From NCBI GenBank assembly GCA_030267965.1, contig BRYA01000085.1:2874-66873 (forward strand): a stretch of 64,000 nucleotides of DNA, written 5' to 3'. Under the pieces are notes generated by a model. That model ran no database searches, was not told where the DNA came from, and worked only from the letters and a program-made list of their open reading frames with translations. Below are positions 42,365 through 54,488 of this stretch, in pieces. The translations under genes were made by a program, and so were the position numbers. This DNA comes from Triparma columacea (Eukaryota; Sar; Bolidophyceae; Parmales; Triparmaceae). Each line of letters starts with the position of its first letter. Position 1 is the first letter of the stretch.

Positions 42365-43051
42365 ATGACCAAATTCACAACTCATGAAGAATTGAAGGCT
42401 GCGGGTGCTATGTGGACCAAGGAGAAGGAGAAAGCGAAGGAGAAGTATGGTCCTATTGAGGAATGGGATGTGTCGGAGGTTGATAGCTTTCAGAGCATTT
42501 TCCAGGGAGGGAAGGGTTTCAATGAGGACCTAAGCAGCTGGAAGCTCGATAAGTGCACGAACATGTCTGGCATGTTTTACGACTGTTCCGATTTTACCCC
42601 TGGAAAAACACTCAATGGCTGGGACACCTCCAAAGTCACCAACTTTAGTTACTGTTTTGCAAGATGCGATAAATTTGACGGCGACCTATCTGATTGGGAC
42701 GTATCTAGTTGCGAGAATTTCAGTACGTTCTTCGGCCATAACTTCTGCTTAAACTTTGACGCGAGCAAATGGAACACAGCCAAGGGTTCAAACATGAACT
42801 GCATGTTTAGCAATTGCACCATTTTCAAGTCTGACCTCAGCGCTTGGAACGTCTCTAAGTGTAGAAATATGAAGTGCATGTTCGAGGAGTGCAAGGAGCT
42901 GAAATGCAACTTCAGGAAGTGGGATACGAGGGTGGTCAGAGAGGCAAAGAACATGGATGACATGTTTAAGAATTGCACGGCGATGCAAGAGACGCCATTC
43001 AATTGGAAGCCTAAGGGCAGTAAGGGTAGTTCTATGTGTGTTATTTCCTAA
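42365..43051 (+). CDS. DUF285/BspA-like repeat protein with C-terminal CaaX box
   Basis: A single-exon gene for 228 residues built from about five repeats of the DUF285 type (FNEDLSSWKLDKCTNMSGMF, FDGDLSDWDVSSCENFSTFF, FKSDLSAWNVSKCRNMKCMF), each with the W..SKV/C.NM..MF pattern. There is no signal peptide or membrane helix. The last four residues are CVIS, a good farnesylation CaaX box preceded by a basic, Ser/Gly-rich linker (KPKGSKGSS). DUF285 proteins are common in protists and mycoplasmas, with unknown function. The lipidation signal suggests a membrane-tethered intracellular repeat protein; that is inference. Confidence 0.82.
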   Translation: MTKFTTHEELKAAGAMWTKEKEKAKEKYGPIEEWDVSEVDSFQSIFQGGKGFNEDLSSWKLDKCTNMSGMFYDCSDFTPGKTLNGWDTSKVTNFSYCFARCDKFDGDLSDWDVSSCENFSTFFGHNFCLNFDASKWNTAKGSNMNCMFSNCTIFKSDLSAWNVSKCRNMKCMFEECKELKCNFRKWDTRVVREAKNMDDMFKNCTAMQETPFNWKPKGSKGSSMCVIS

Positions 43052-43325
43052 TTTTGGTGGCGACGGGGGACAAGGATCCGTCGTTGTGCTGATTTTGACG
43101 ACATGCAGTACTAGGCGTGAGAGGAACAGGTGTGACGACGACAGCATCTGTCGGAGGCAGCTTGTTATTTTCCGAGTTTTTCTCTTTGATAATTTTCGTG
43201 GCGTTATTGTTGGGATGCGAGGGTAAGATATTTTGACCAAGTTTTTGATAAACTTGACCATCTTACTTTACAAACAACGTCCATCCCGACTCCCATTTCC
43301 GTGCCCCCATGTCGACACCCCACCC

Positions 43326-44312
<987 letters not shown>

Positions 44313-44602
44313 TTTGGGACTAAATGGGCCACAAACTTGATTTATCCCTGTTGAGGATTGAGGAAGAGGGAGCAGATCCAGCAGGTGAGCAAAGCACCAT
44401 CATTTTGGACATTTGCGGCTTCGGAACTACTGTTTTGTGGATTATTGTAAATGTCACGTCCGTGGACTATGATGTCTTACCCGTGACAACCTAAGTTGGG
44501 CAATTTTTCTCATTGAGGTGTCGTGGACGATGACAAACGCAGACACAATGCTCATCTCTCACACCTTTTCGTACGCCCTCCGCTTAACCTCCTGGTAGAA
44601 GA

Positions 44603-45554
44603 ATGTACAAACTCGCCGTCATTCTCTCGTTCCTCTTGCTGGCGACCGCCCTGGGATTCTCTTCTTCCCCTACTGCCTTTGTTAGGAGGGGGGGTGCTGC
44701 GAGCATGTCGTCCTTGAGGGGCACCTCGGGGGACCTCGGTCCCTTCCGAATGATAATCACCGGCGCCCCGGCCTCCGGCAAGGGAACCCAGTGCGTCAAC
44801 ATTGTGAAGAACCACGGCCTCGTTCACCTCAGCACTGGGGACATGCTCAGGAAGGCTGTCAAGGACAAGACGCCTATCGGGGTCGAGGCCGAGGGTTACA
44901 TGACCCGCGGGGAGCTCGTCCCTGATGAGGTCGTCTGCGGAGTTATTGGGGACAGGTGAGGCAGCGAGTGAGGCAAGGGGGAAGGGAAGCCAGGGGGTTG
45001 TGAGGGTGGGGCATGGAGGATTCAAGAGAGTGGAGGGAGTGAGCAGACTCAAGGGAGGAGTTGAGGGTACTGACTCAAGGGGGAAGTGAACAAGCTGGGT
45101 TTGACTAACCCTCTCCCCCACACCCAGACTTGCTGAGGATGACTGCAAGCAGAAAGGAGTCTTGCTGGATGGATTCCCCAGAACCAAGGTACAGGCCGAG
45201 GTGCTAGATGGTATTCTGAAAAAGAATGGCATGGACATCGACGTCGTCGTCTTCTTGGAGGTCAACGAGGAGTCTCTCGTTGAGAGAGTCTGTGGCAGGC
45301 GCATTGACCCAGAAAGCGGAGAGAGCTACCACATCAAATTCAACCCTCCTCCCGCTGACATCGCCGATAAACTTATCCAGAGGGACGACGACACCGAGGA
45401 GAAGGTCAAGGTTAGGTTACAAGGCTTCAACAAAAACGTTGCTGCCATCAGCGGTTTCTATGAGGCTGTTGGTTTAAAGGTCGATGGCAACAAGAAACCA
45501 GAGGAGGTCGAGGTTGCCGTCGAGGAGGCCATAAGGAGCAAAGTCGGCAAGTAA
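44603..45554 (+). CDS. Adenylate kinase, short-LID type, organelle-targeted
   Basis: Two exons (44603..44955, 45128..45554) encode 259 residues. An N-terminal signal peptide (MYKLAVILSFLLLATALG) is followed by FSSSPTAFVRR, a plausible secondary-plastid transit start with F at +1. Then come the P-loop GAPASGKGTQ (54-63), STGDMLR, the NMP-binding YMTRGELVPD, LLDGFPRT and GRRIDPESGESYH at the LID. The enzyme interconverts ATP+AMP and 2 ADP. Plastid location is inferred from the N-terminus. Confidence 0.92.
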
Positions 45555-46391
45555 AGCGTGTTAGGGAAGTAGAGGGAGAGAAGGGAGGCTAATGTCAAAG
45601 TTTAACTTGTCACTGCGCATTTTTGACATTTGAGGAAATATATCCATTGTTGTCTCTCTTTGCCTCGGCTTCCAATCTCTCGTCAAACGTGTGACAAAAT
45701 GACACAATGACACAAAAACACATGATTTTTGACGCAGAAATCGAAGCAACATGTGACACAACAACAAGAATGAATTTTTTGGGGGAATTTTAAGGAGACA
45801 AACACATCCAAATGGTCTAAAAAATGTATATTATAATTATCAATCAAATCAAAGGACCAATGATAATTTAGAGACAAGAATAAGACATTTGAAATTTTCT
45901 GAAATTCGCATTCAAAATCTGATATGAGTTCGATTTCATCCAAAATTTCAAAAATGATTGTGATTGTGATTGATATATATGTTGTATAATGAATAAGTTC
46001 AAATGAATAAAATGAATTTAATAATTTTTTATCATCCTTAGATGTACTCATCGTGATATATAATCCTAAATATATTTTAACTGATCATGTTAATACTCAA
46101 AATAGATATTATTAATTCAAAAAAATGATATCTTCGTCGTTGAAATTTTTTTTTTGGATTTTTTTTCGACGTCAACTTCTCTATTCTGAGTCGCTTTGGG
46201 GGGTTTAAAGCGTGCAAACAGGGAATGAACAGAGTTTAGATCGAGCAAAGGCAATGGCTGTAGCATGTGTTTTGGTATAAAAAGAGGAGGAGGAGATTTT
46301 TTTACGGAGAAAATTGGAAAGTTCCTGTTCAGCCCAAACTATCCTCAATATTCTTACACGCACGTAGACAACCGCTAACCAACACTGTGCA
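45555..46391. other. AT-rich intergenic spacer
   Basis: About 840 bp between the stops of adenylate kinase and PrxQ. The middle (roughly 45,700-46,180) is strikingly AT-rich compared with everything else in the window, with many TAAT/ATTT runs and a poly-T tract near 46147. A 122-codon minus-strand frame here has low-complexity Ile/Phe/Cys composition and is not convincing. Confidence 0.6.
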
Positions 46392-47243
46392 CTACGCTTG
46401 AACCTCCTTCAGCTTTTCGAGGACCTCTGTGCTGTGCCTGGCGACCCTTGATTCAACATCTGTAAATACATACGCGATTGTCCCCTGGGGATCAATTAAG
46501 TACGTTTGTCTGTGATGAACATTGGTAGGTTAGAATCATGTCATATTGTCGTGTAGACGGCGTTGAGGTAAAGTAAAGGGTTCTGAATTTATGAATGGGA
46601 CAGAGTACCTTGATGCTGATTATGTGTACATCATCATTACCATATTGCCACCTCGACTGTCTCACCTGTTACTGAAAGTGCCAAAGCCCGGAATCGAGAG
46701 CGCGCTCCCGTACGCTTTTGAGACGCTGCCGCCCTGATCGGAGAGCATGAAAAAATTCAGGCCCTCTGCTTCGCAGAACTCTCCATTTTTCTGGACGCTG
46801 TCCACTGAGACCCCGACAATCTGTGCGTTGAGTTTCTTGTATTCGGCCATATCTCTGTTGAAGTTTCGCGCCTCGAGAGTGCATCCGCTTGTGAAAGCCC
46901 CGGGGTAGAAATACAGCACAGTCCACTTTCCCGTCTTGAGCAAATCCTCCAGGTCTGTTTTCCCCTCTCCACTCGAATTAGGCAACGAGAAGGAAGGGGC
47001 CTTTCCGCTAGGTACACTGGCAGCCTGAACTGGCTGAACCAGCGAGTTAGTCAACATTGGGCTTAAAATGCCAAAGGAGGTGGCAACCCCTTTCGAGAGC
47101 ACGCCTCTCCTTGAACTCTGTGCGGCTAATCCCGTACTTGGCCGCAAGAACATAGTGTTTTGAGGCAATACAAAAGCGCCTATCCGGACTGTGAACAACA
47201 CAAATACCAGTACGAAGAAATTGAGGGGATGGAGAGTTGCCAT
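46392..47243 (-). CDS. PRXQ: PrxQ-type peroxiredoxin, predicted plastid (thylakoid lumen)
   Basis: Two exons (47243..46666, 46509..46392) encode 231 residues. A signal peptide ends IGAF|VLP (ASAF-type), a transit region follows, and then a twin-Arg signal (SSRRGVLSKGVATSFGIL) ending VQAAS, which suggests the thylakoid lumen. The peroxidase domain has the PGAFTSGCT loop with the peroxidatic Cys at 121. The resolving Cys that many PrxQ proteins carry five residues later is Arg here; another Cys follows in GEFCEAEG. Exon 2 supplies the last strand (TYLIDPQGTIAYVF) and helix. It reduces peroxides with thioredoxin. Confidence 0.9.
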
Positions 47244-47408
47244 TTTTTTTGGTACTTGAATTTGACCTCTTGGTCAAAGGAATTCTTCTTTGCGCCGTCC
47301 CACACACCTATACATATCCACTCCCCCCCCCTACCCCACCCCGACATTCTTCTCCAACCCCTCCCTGCTTCATAATTTTCAACGATATCTTCTGCCCCAT
47401 CGATTCCA

Positions 47409-49754
47409 ATGTCTGCCATTGAATCAGACTTCAAACGTGCCGTTGAGTTCGTAAACGAGAGGGCTGGGTCCGACCTTAAGATCAGCGACGATGCCAAGAT
47501 GGAGATTTACGCACTTTACAAGCAGTCCACAGTTGGGGATGCAACCTCCGCAACAAAGCCTTCTCGATTCAACCTTCTAAAGCGCGCGATGTGGGACGCC
47601 TGGTGCGCGCACAAGGGGACCCCGAAGGAGAGTGCTATGGAGGAGTACAGCATCCTTGTGGCTCACTTTGACGCTGGATTCGAGGTTACTGCCACCTCCA
47701 ATGTCTCCAGCGCCCCCAAACGCCGCCCTTCGATGGTTTCGATGCCCCCCATCAAGTCGTCTGGTTCTATGAGTGGCCTCGCCGAGGAGAAAAAGGACGA
47801 GCCGGAGTACGAAACGTATTCGAAGCAGTCCCTCATCACAGAGGTCGAGAAGCTGCAGGCAGAGGTCACGAAACTCAAGATTTTCAGGGAGTACAAGACA
47901 GGCTTGCTATCTAGGTGTAGGGGCACCATGACTGGAGAGGAGTGGCTCGTGCGCTATTACGTCGTCAAGCCGGGCTTCTTGCGCTGCTACAAGTCGTACG
48001 AGGAACGCATCCTCCGTCTCGAGGTTCCACTTTACCACGGGGCGTCTTGCAGGTGAGACTGGACAAGGAGTGAAGCAACGATTCTCATCCTAATCCTATT
48101 TAAGCCCTGTTCGACTGGACAAGGAGCGAAGCAACGATTCTCATCCTAATCCTATTTAAACCCTGTTCGCGATTCGCTCCGCTCATCCTAGGGTCGAGGC
48201 GGCATCCGCGGCTTCGGGTGCGGGGAAGTATGGTCATATTGTCGTCATTGATCTTCCTCAGAGTGACTCCAAAAGGAGCGACCTTTCTTGCTTGAAGCTG
48301 GGTGCTGAATCCAGAGAAGAGGCTAACGAGTGGTGCGAGGCTATCCTTGCAGCTTCCGAAGACGGTGGCCCCCCTCCAAAGGTTGAGAAAGAGAAGGTGA
48401 GAAAATGCACGAAGCATTTCAGCGTGGGAATTCCTGAGCATTAAATTAAATCAACCCATTCGGTCATCGCTTCGCTCCTCCTTAGCCAAAGAGGAAGTTT
48501 GACCCTTCTCTTCGCGACTTTCACAAGAAGCACCAGGCCTCCTTCCTTTCGAGCGACCAAACAGACCGCCAATCCTACCGCGGAGCTGCAAACCTCATCA
48601 TTATTGTCTTGATCGTGAAGAACCTCCAGACGATCATCGCCAACCTGAATACCCACGGGAACCTCCTCGCAAAGCTGCTCGAGATTAACGCAAGCCTTGA
48701 AGACGAGGACTACATGGTCATCGCGTGTGGCGGTCTTCTCCCTGTCTTCACCCTTTTGGCCTGGGCTATTGAAAAATCCTCAACTCTCCCTGCCATTCCC
48801 TCAGCGATCACTAGGCTGCTCCATACCGTTAACTGCTCTGCCTCTCTTCTCATCCCTGGATATGCGTGCCACTACTTTCAGGCCAACCCCGCTGTTTGTG
48901 GTCCCTTGGTCTTCGGGAGCACCGTCCTTTTCCTAAAACTCGTCTCCTACGCGCACACGAACACGGTCCTGAGGGAGAGATGGCTGAGTATGCCACCGAG
49001 GGACTCTTCCGCTCCCAAGATATCGACATCCTACCCAAACAACGTCACTATCTTTGACATTATTAGGTTCGTAGCCTTTCCCACCCTTTGTTACCAGACT
49101 TCCTACCCCAGGACAGATAAAATTAGGCCGAAGTGGCTATTAAAGAGGTCCATTGAGTTGCTTTTGACGGTAGTTGTGCAGGTTGTCCTCTTCAGCCAAT
49201 TTATGCTCCCGGTTCTTGAAGAGGTTAATGCCTCTGCCGACCCCATCACCATTTCCAAGTGGGTCTTGGATCTTTCGGTTCCCTCCCTCGGGTGCTGGCT
49301 GTTGATGTTCTACGGGCTCTTCCACCTCTGGCTTAACATTCTGGCAGAGCTAACCTACTTTGGAGACAGGCAGTTCTATCGCGCTTGGTGGAATGCTACG
49401 AGACTCGACGAATATTGGCGGAATTGGAACATGCCCGTCCACGCATGGCTCGTCCGTCACTGCTTTATGCCCTGCATGAACGCTGGGATTAGCAAAGGCG
49501 TCGCAATGTTCGTAGTCTTCTTCATCTCGGCTGTTTTCCACGAGTGGTTGGTCAGCGTTCCATGCCACACGACCAAAGTCTGGGCGTTTCTCGGGATGCT
49601 CGGTCAAATCCCACTCATTGCACTGACTAACTTCGTGCACAGAGTGAACAGAGGATCTCAAGTCGGAAACTTTATCTTCTGGCTTACGTTCTGCATCGTA
49701 GGGCAACCGCTTTGTATCCTGCTTTACGCAATGGAGCTTTCGGGCGGCAAGTAG
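47409..49754 (+). CDS. DGAT1: ACBP-PH-DGAT1 fusion (diacylglycerol O-acyltransferase 1)
   Basis: Three exons (47409..48052, 48192..48396, 48486..49754) join in phase to 705 residues. Residues ~6-92 are an acyl-CoA-binding domain (YALYKQSTVGDA, MWDAWCAHKGTPKESAMEEY); the CoA-contacting Lys of KWDAW is Met. After a Ser/Pro linker and a short coiled coil, residues ~165-280 form a PH domain. The remainder is a DGAT1-type MBOAT: an N-terminal LRDFHKKHQASFLSSD, FYRAWWN, WNMPVHAWLVRH and the active-site His in SAVFHEW. DGAT1 makes triacylglycerol from diacylglycerol and acyl-CoA in the ER. A PH domain is known in diatom DGAT1; the added ACBP domain would bring acyl-CoA to the enzyme. The short intron distances and phase agreement argue against two mis-joined genes. 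Confidence 0.9.
48057..48168 (+). repeat. 56-bp direct tandem duplication in DGAT1 intron 1
   Basis: Two adjacent 56-bp copies beginning GACTGGACAAGGAG and ending CCCTGTTC differ at two positions. The first copy starts at the donor itself, so the duplication may have copied part of the intron 5' end. Confidence 0.92.
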
Positions 49755-49820
49755 GGGGGATGGCATGGCATAAAAGAGGGATAGAAGGCATCATTGTTGG
49801 TGTGAGAAAAGTAACTTATT

Positions 49821-52800
49821 TTAGTCAAAGAGACCGCTCCCCTTGACGGTTGGTTTCTTCCTTCCGTTTCCAGTGTCTGGTGTATCGAACAAACCCCCTC
49901 CCCCGTCATCGCTGTCGGAATCTCCGAAAAGACCTCCAAGATTACTGGACTTTTTTGTCGCAGCTTGGTTGGACGCTGGCGTAGGTTTGCTGCTGAAGAG
50001 ACCGTCATCGTCATCATCTTCACTGCTATCGGCACCGAACAAACCCCCTGAACTAGCAGACGCAGGTGCAGGAGCTGGAGCGGGCGCAGCGCGGGAAGCA
50101 GCCGCAAAGAGTGGGTCATCGTCGTCATCCTCACTACTATCTCCACCGAATAACCCCCCTGAACTAGCAGGGGTAGGGGCGGGAGCTGGGGCGGGAGCAG
50201 CGCTGGCAGCAGCCGCGAAAAGTGGATCATCATCCTCATCCTCGCTATCATCTCCGAAGAGTCCACCAGATGTGTTCTGTGTGGCTTTGGTGGGGGCTGG
50301 AGCTGGTGCGGATATTGGGGATGGTGCGGGAGCTGGTGCGGGAGCTGGTGCGGGAGCTGGTGCGGGAGCTGGTGCAGGAGCCGGCGAGGGTGTTGGGGCT
50401 GGGACGGAAGTCTTGCCAAACAAACCATCGCCCTCATTCTCGTCGTCACTTTCCTCATCGGCAAAAAGTCCACCCCCAGTTGCGGGCAGAGAAACCACCG
50501 AAGGCTCAGGCTCTACGATGGGTTCCACGACAGGTTCCACGACGGGTTCCATAACTGACTCCACAACTTCTTCCTCAACATCCGACTTGAAGGCTTTTTT
50601 GCTCGGAGCCCTTCTCTTCTTTTTCTTCATGGTTGCACGCTTCGAAATAACAGAAGTAGTCGACGCCTTCACCTCCCCTTCGCCGCTCCCCGTCTCTTCC
50701 TCCTCCTTTTTCTTTGCTGCCACTCTTTTGGCAAGGAGGGAAGGGGGCGGTCCCATCCCAGGCATCATCATCTTGGTGGGATCAAGACCAGCCATTCGTG
50801 AGGCGAGTCCCGAAGAAACTTTCGGAGACGCCTTCGGTGCAGCAACGGGGGCAGGCGGTTCAAGAATCTCATCGTCCTTATCGGAGTCACCGTCAAACAG
50901 AGATGTGACAGTGCTGGTGGTTGGGACAGCAATAGGTGCCTCCGAGGACCGAGCAGAGGGTCGACTGCCATCTTCTTCGTCGTCATTGTCGTCGTCAAAC
51001 AGCGAAGAAGACGCGGCAGTGGGAGCAGGGGCAGAAGTTGGCACAGGCTCAGGCGGCGGGGTAGGTTTCATATCCATCTCGTCTTCATCATCCTCATCTC
51101 CGAAAAGCGGGTTACTACTACTGCTTGCTGCTGACTTCGTAGCCGAGGACGAAAACAATGGGTCGTCATCATCGTCGTCATCACTATCTCCGCCAAAAAG
51201 TCCAGAGCTTGCGGAAGCCGGGGCGGGCGCTGGTGCGGGGGTGGCCACCGCCGGCTTGGAGGCAAAGAGCTCATCTTCTTCCTCCTCTTCATCATCACCG
51301 CCAAACAACCCCGAACTTGTGGGTGCCGGAGTAGGCGCTGGTGCGGGGGTGGCCACCGCCGGCTTGGAGGCAAAGAGCTCATCTTCTTCCTCGTCTTCAT
51401 CATCTTCAAAAAGGGAAGAGGCAACAGGAGCCTTCGATACGGCTGGCTTAGGGGGCTGGGCAGGAGCCGAGAAGAGATCATCTTCATCGCTGTCATCATC
51501 GTCATCGAAAAGGCTCGACGCAACAACTGGTTTCTTGGTCGTAGCAGCTGTGGAAGGTTTGGAGGAGAACAAATCGTTATCATCGTCTTCGTCAGAGTCA
51601 CCTCCAAATAGTCCTGAGGTTGCAGCAGGCGCGGGTACAGGAGCGGGCGCGGGCGCGGGAGCAGCGGCCACAGCTTCTTCCTCGCTGTCGTCGCTGTCGA
51701 ATAGCGAGGAAGCCCCTGGGAGAGCTTGGCCACCTGGAGGAGGCTTCCGCCCCGCCGGCTTTGCCTCCTCCTCTGTGCCGAAAAGCAACTCATCATCAGA
51801 GCTATCATCAGCGAAAAGATCGTTGAAAGATGGCTTCACTGGCTCAGGCTTCTGCTCAGGTTTCTTCTTATTCTCGACCTTGCCAACTTCCTCCTCCTCA
51901 TCAGAGTCATCCTCATCAGAGTCGTCGTCGAACAAGCCTCCGCCACCGCTCTTCTTCTCGGGCTTTTTAGCTTTCTCCGCAGGCGCAGACTTGGACTTGT
52001 TGTTGGCAGCTGGCGGAGTAGCGGAGCCGAACAGGTCGGCGAATTGAGCATTGACATCAACGTTATCATCTTCCACAAACTTGTTGGTACTCTCTCCACC
52101 ACCAAAGAGACCATAAGGGTCGTCTGACTGTCCAAACATGTCTCCTTCCTCCTCTTCTTCATCTTGCACAGAGGCCTCTTTCTCCACGTGTCTTTCATCA
52201 TCACTGTAATCGTCTTCCTCGTCATAACTGTCACGGGAGGCTTGCTTCTGCACTGGGCGTCTCTGGGCACTCTCCGCCCTGCTGCTCTCATCTCCCCAGC
52301 TATCATCGGTGTACGCCCTGTTGCCCCTCGTCGGAGCGCTCCCGTCATCGCTGAAGTCAGATGCTCCAGATGCCGCCCTGTGTTGTCTGTTGTGGCGGTT
52401 CATCTGAGACGCGAGTTGCGTCCTGATGTCTTTCACTGAGCCGACAGACTCCCTTCCAGTGGCGGCAGTCTCATCATCATCGTCAGAGAAACCGTCAGCA
52501 TCCTGTGTTTCATCCCTGGAAAGCTCTGAGGCTGAATACAGTGAGGTTGGGCGCGCCCCAGGGGGGCGGTAAGAGGACTCCGAAGCTCTATTTGCGTAGC
52601 TTTCTTCATCAGAAAAGTCGTCGTCGTCATCCTCGTCATCCTCGTCGTCGACACTGAACCCCCTGTCCCCGCGAATGCCGTCTTGACCACCGTCATTGTC
52701 CCCGAAGTCGTCGTCATTGTCCTCGAAAGCATTCGACTGGTTACTTTGTTGGCTATCCCTGATTGAGAAATCCATACCGCCGCCATCCTCCTCCTCATCG

Positions 52801-53583
52801 TCTTCCTCCTCCCCACCCAAACCGGCGTCCCTGCTATTGACGAACTCGTCGCTACCGATGACAAACGGCAGGGGCCTCGAATTGAAAGTATCCCCGTCTG
52901 AGCACTCGTAGTAATAGCAGCAATCCTCTGCCTCCTCAGCGTCCTCAACGTAAGCCAAATCGAGGGCCTTCATACCCTTCGTTATCGCCTCCTCCATGAT
53001 GTCCGTCTGAGACTTTCCCTCTGTGTACTTGGATTTCAGTTGCATGGAAGGGTCAACGTCCTCACTATTGTCCTCTTCCTCATCATCGTCTGCATCGTCG
53101 TAGACGCGATTTTCAATAAACTGCCCCGAAGAGAGCATGAGGAGAGAATTTACGGTGTTCTTCACCTCAATCCTACACTCCTCAACCTCCTCATCGAGGT
53201 CAAGGATCTTTTGGGAAGTTGCCTTTGCAGTCGTCTGGGGGGAGAGTGGGGGGGGGGAGGTGTGAGGAGGGGGTGTGAAGGACGAAATGGAAGTTATCCG
53301 AGGGAGGGGGGGTTGAAGGAGGCAGAGGGAGTCTCTTTGGGATTCACAATGGGAGCAATCGGGAAGGATAGGGTTGGGGGAGTGTCTAACATACCTGAAA
53401 CTTCTTGCTCATCTCCCCAAGAATGGCAGCCAAGTCAGCATCATGAGAAAGGTTCCAATTCCCGCCGCCACTCTTCATCATATCTTGTAGGGCAGATAAA
53501 GATGGCTTTGTGGGATTGGGCGTCTCTGCGGGGGACTGAAAGGATTTGGGAGCCTCATTGGCCACAGGATCCTCGTCACCCAT
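49821..53583 (-). CDS. WASHC2: WASH complex subunit FAM21 (WASHC2)
   Basis: Two exons (53583..53395, 53234..49821) encode 1,200 residues. The N-terminal head is diagnostic: WNLSHDADLAAILGEMSKKF, then after the intron KNTVNSLLMLSSGQFIENRVYDD, and later RPLPFVIGSDEFVNSRDAGLG, each with a clear FAM21 counterpart. The long tail repeats LF-acidic motifs (LFGGDSDEDD, SLFDDDDD) about twenty times, separated by Ala/Pro runs, ending GSGLFD. In animals such LF motifs bind VPS35 and recruit WASH to retromer endosomes. An antisense frame of over 700 codons is caused by the repetitive composition. The start ATG lies 172 bp from the TAF10-like gene. Confidence 0.92.
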
Positions 53584-53755
53584 CAGAGGGAACGAGGTTT
53601 GTGTCGGGGGAGGCGCGCAGCGGAGCGGAGAGCGTTGATGCGGCCGGATGTGTGGATAAAGTTGCTGGAAAATGGGGATGTTGTTCCTCCCCCGATTTCC
53701 CGATTTCATCCTTTCCAGCCTGCTTTCCAGACTCTTTAGTGTTGGACAAGAGAAA

Positions 53756-54427
53756 ATGGATCGGGAATCGAATCCCTTGTTGCTACCCAAAGATATTGAG
53801 ATAGCTGAACTTCTTCGGGACATTGCAAAATACAATTGTTCCCTTCCAGAGCCCACAATAAAGGCCATTGTCGAGAGGGCCGGAAAGGTGAGGGGGTGGT
53901 TATGGGCTTGTGTGGGTCGATTAGGGTTAGGGAGAAAGATTGAGCCGAAGAGATTATTGATACGCGAGAGGATTCTTGGGCGTAAGCATGAGGTGTTTGA
54001 AATGAGTCAAAAACTAACCAACCCCATACCATTCCATCACTCCATGCACACCACACCACAGACCTACACAAGCCCCCTCGTCCCAAAGCTCATCGGCGCA
54101 CACGTTGATGCGACAATATGCGAGGTTCTAGTCAAGGCGAAATTATTTCGTAACCAGAGAATATTGGCGGAGAGGAAGGTGATGAGGGCGCAGGAGGAAG
54201 AGGAGAGGGCTAGGAAGAGGAGGAGGAGGGAGCAGGATGATGATGACGACGAGGACGAGGACGAGAAGGACGAGGAGGGAGATGAGGACGAGGGTACTGG
54301 TACTGACGACGAAGAGATCAAGGACTCAGAGGAGTTGAAATTGATTGATTTTGTGAAGCCCTTGGCAGAACTCGGGGTTGATATTAGTGGCAAGCTGGAC
54401 GAGGAGAGCGGGGAGATAGTGTTCTAG
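53756..54427 (+). CDS. TAF10: TAF10-like TFIID/SAGA subunit
   Basis: Two exons (53756..53887, 54062..54427) encode 165 residues. IAELLRDIAKYNCSLPEPTIKAIVERAGK matches the TAF10 pattern of a helix, x-P-x-x-V and an Ala-Gly turn. The second exon continues KLIGAHVDATICEVLVKAKL (second histone-fold helix), a basic/acidic insert (RKRRRREQ then poly-Asp/Glu), and LIDFVKPLAELGVDI, like the C-terminal LTMEDL..AL.EYGINV of TAF10. The exon junction falls between the first two helices. The acidic insert is much larger than usual. Identification rests on pattern and is moderate. Confidence 0.6.
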   Translation: MDRESNPLLLPKDIEIAELLRDIAKYNCSLPEPTIKAIVERAGKVRGWLWACVGRLGLGRKIEPKRLLIRERILGRKHEVFEMSQKLTNPIPFHHSMHTTPQTYTSPLVPKLIGAHVDATICEVLVKAKLFRNQRILAERKVMRAQEEEERARKRRRREQDDDDDEDEDEKDEEGDEDEGTGTDDEEIKDSEELKLIDFVKPLAELGVDISGKLDEESGEIVF

Positions 54428-54488
54428 TTAAATAAGCTGTAAGTCAGCATATTGATTCTGCAACTTTCATTTTCCCCAAAAGCACCAC

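Noticed and set aside
45683..46051. 122-codon minus-strand frame
   Set aside because: Low-complexity Ile/Phe/Cys composition in an AT-rich spacer; no splice or homology support.
49843..52047. 734-codon Ser/Gly/Ala-rich open frame antisense to FAM21
   Set aside because: Its composition mirrors the acidic and Ala-Pro repeats of the opposite strand; FAM21 has clear homology on the minus strand.
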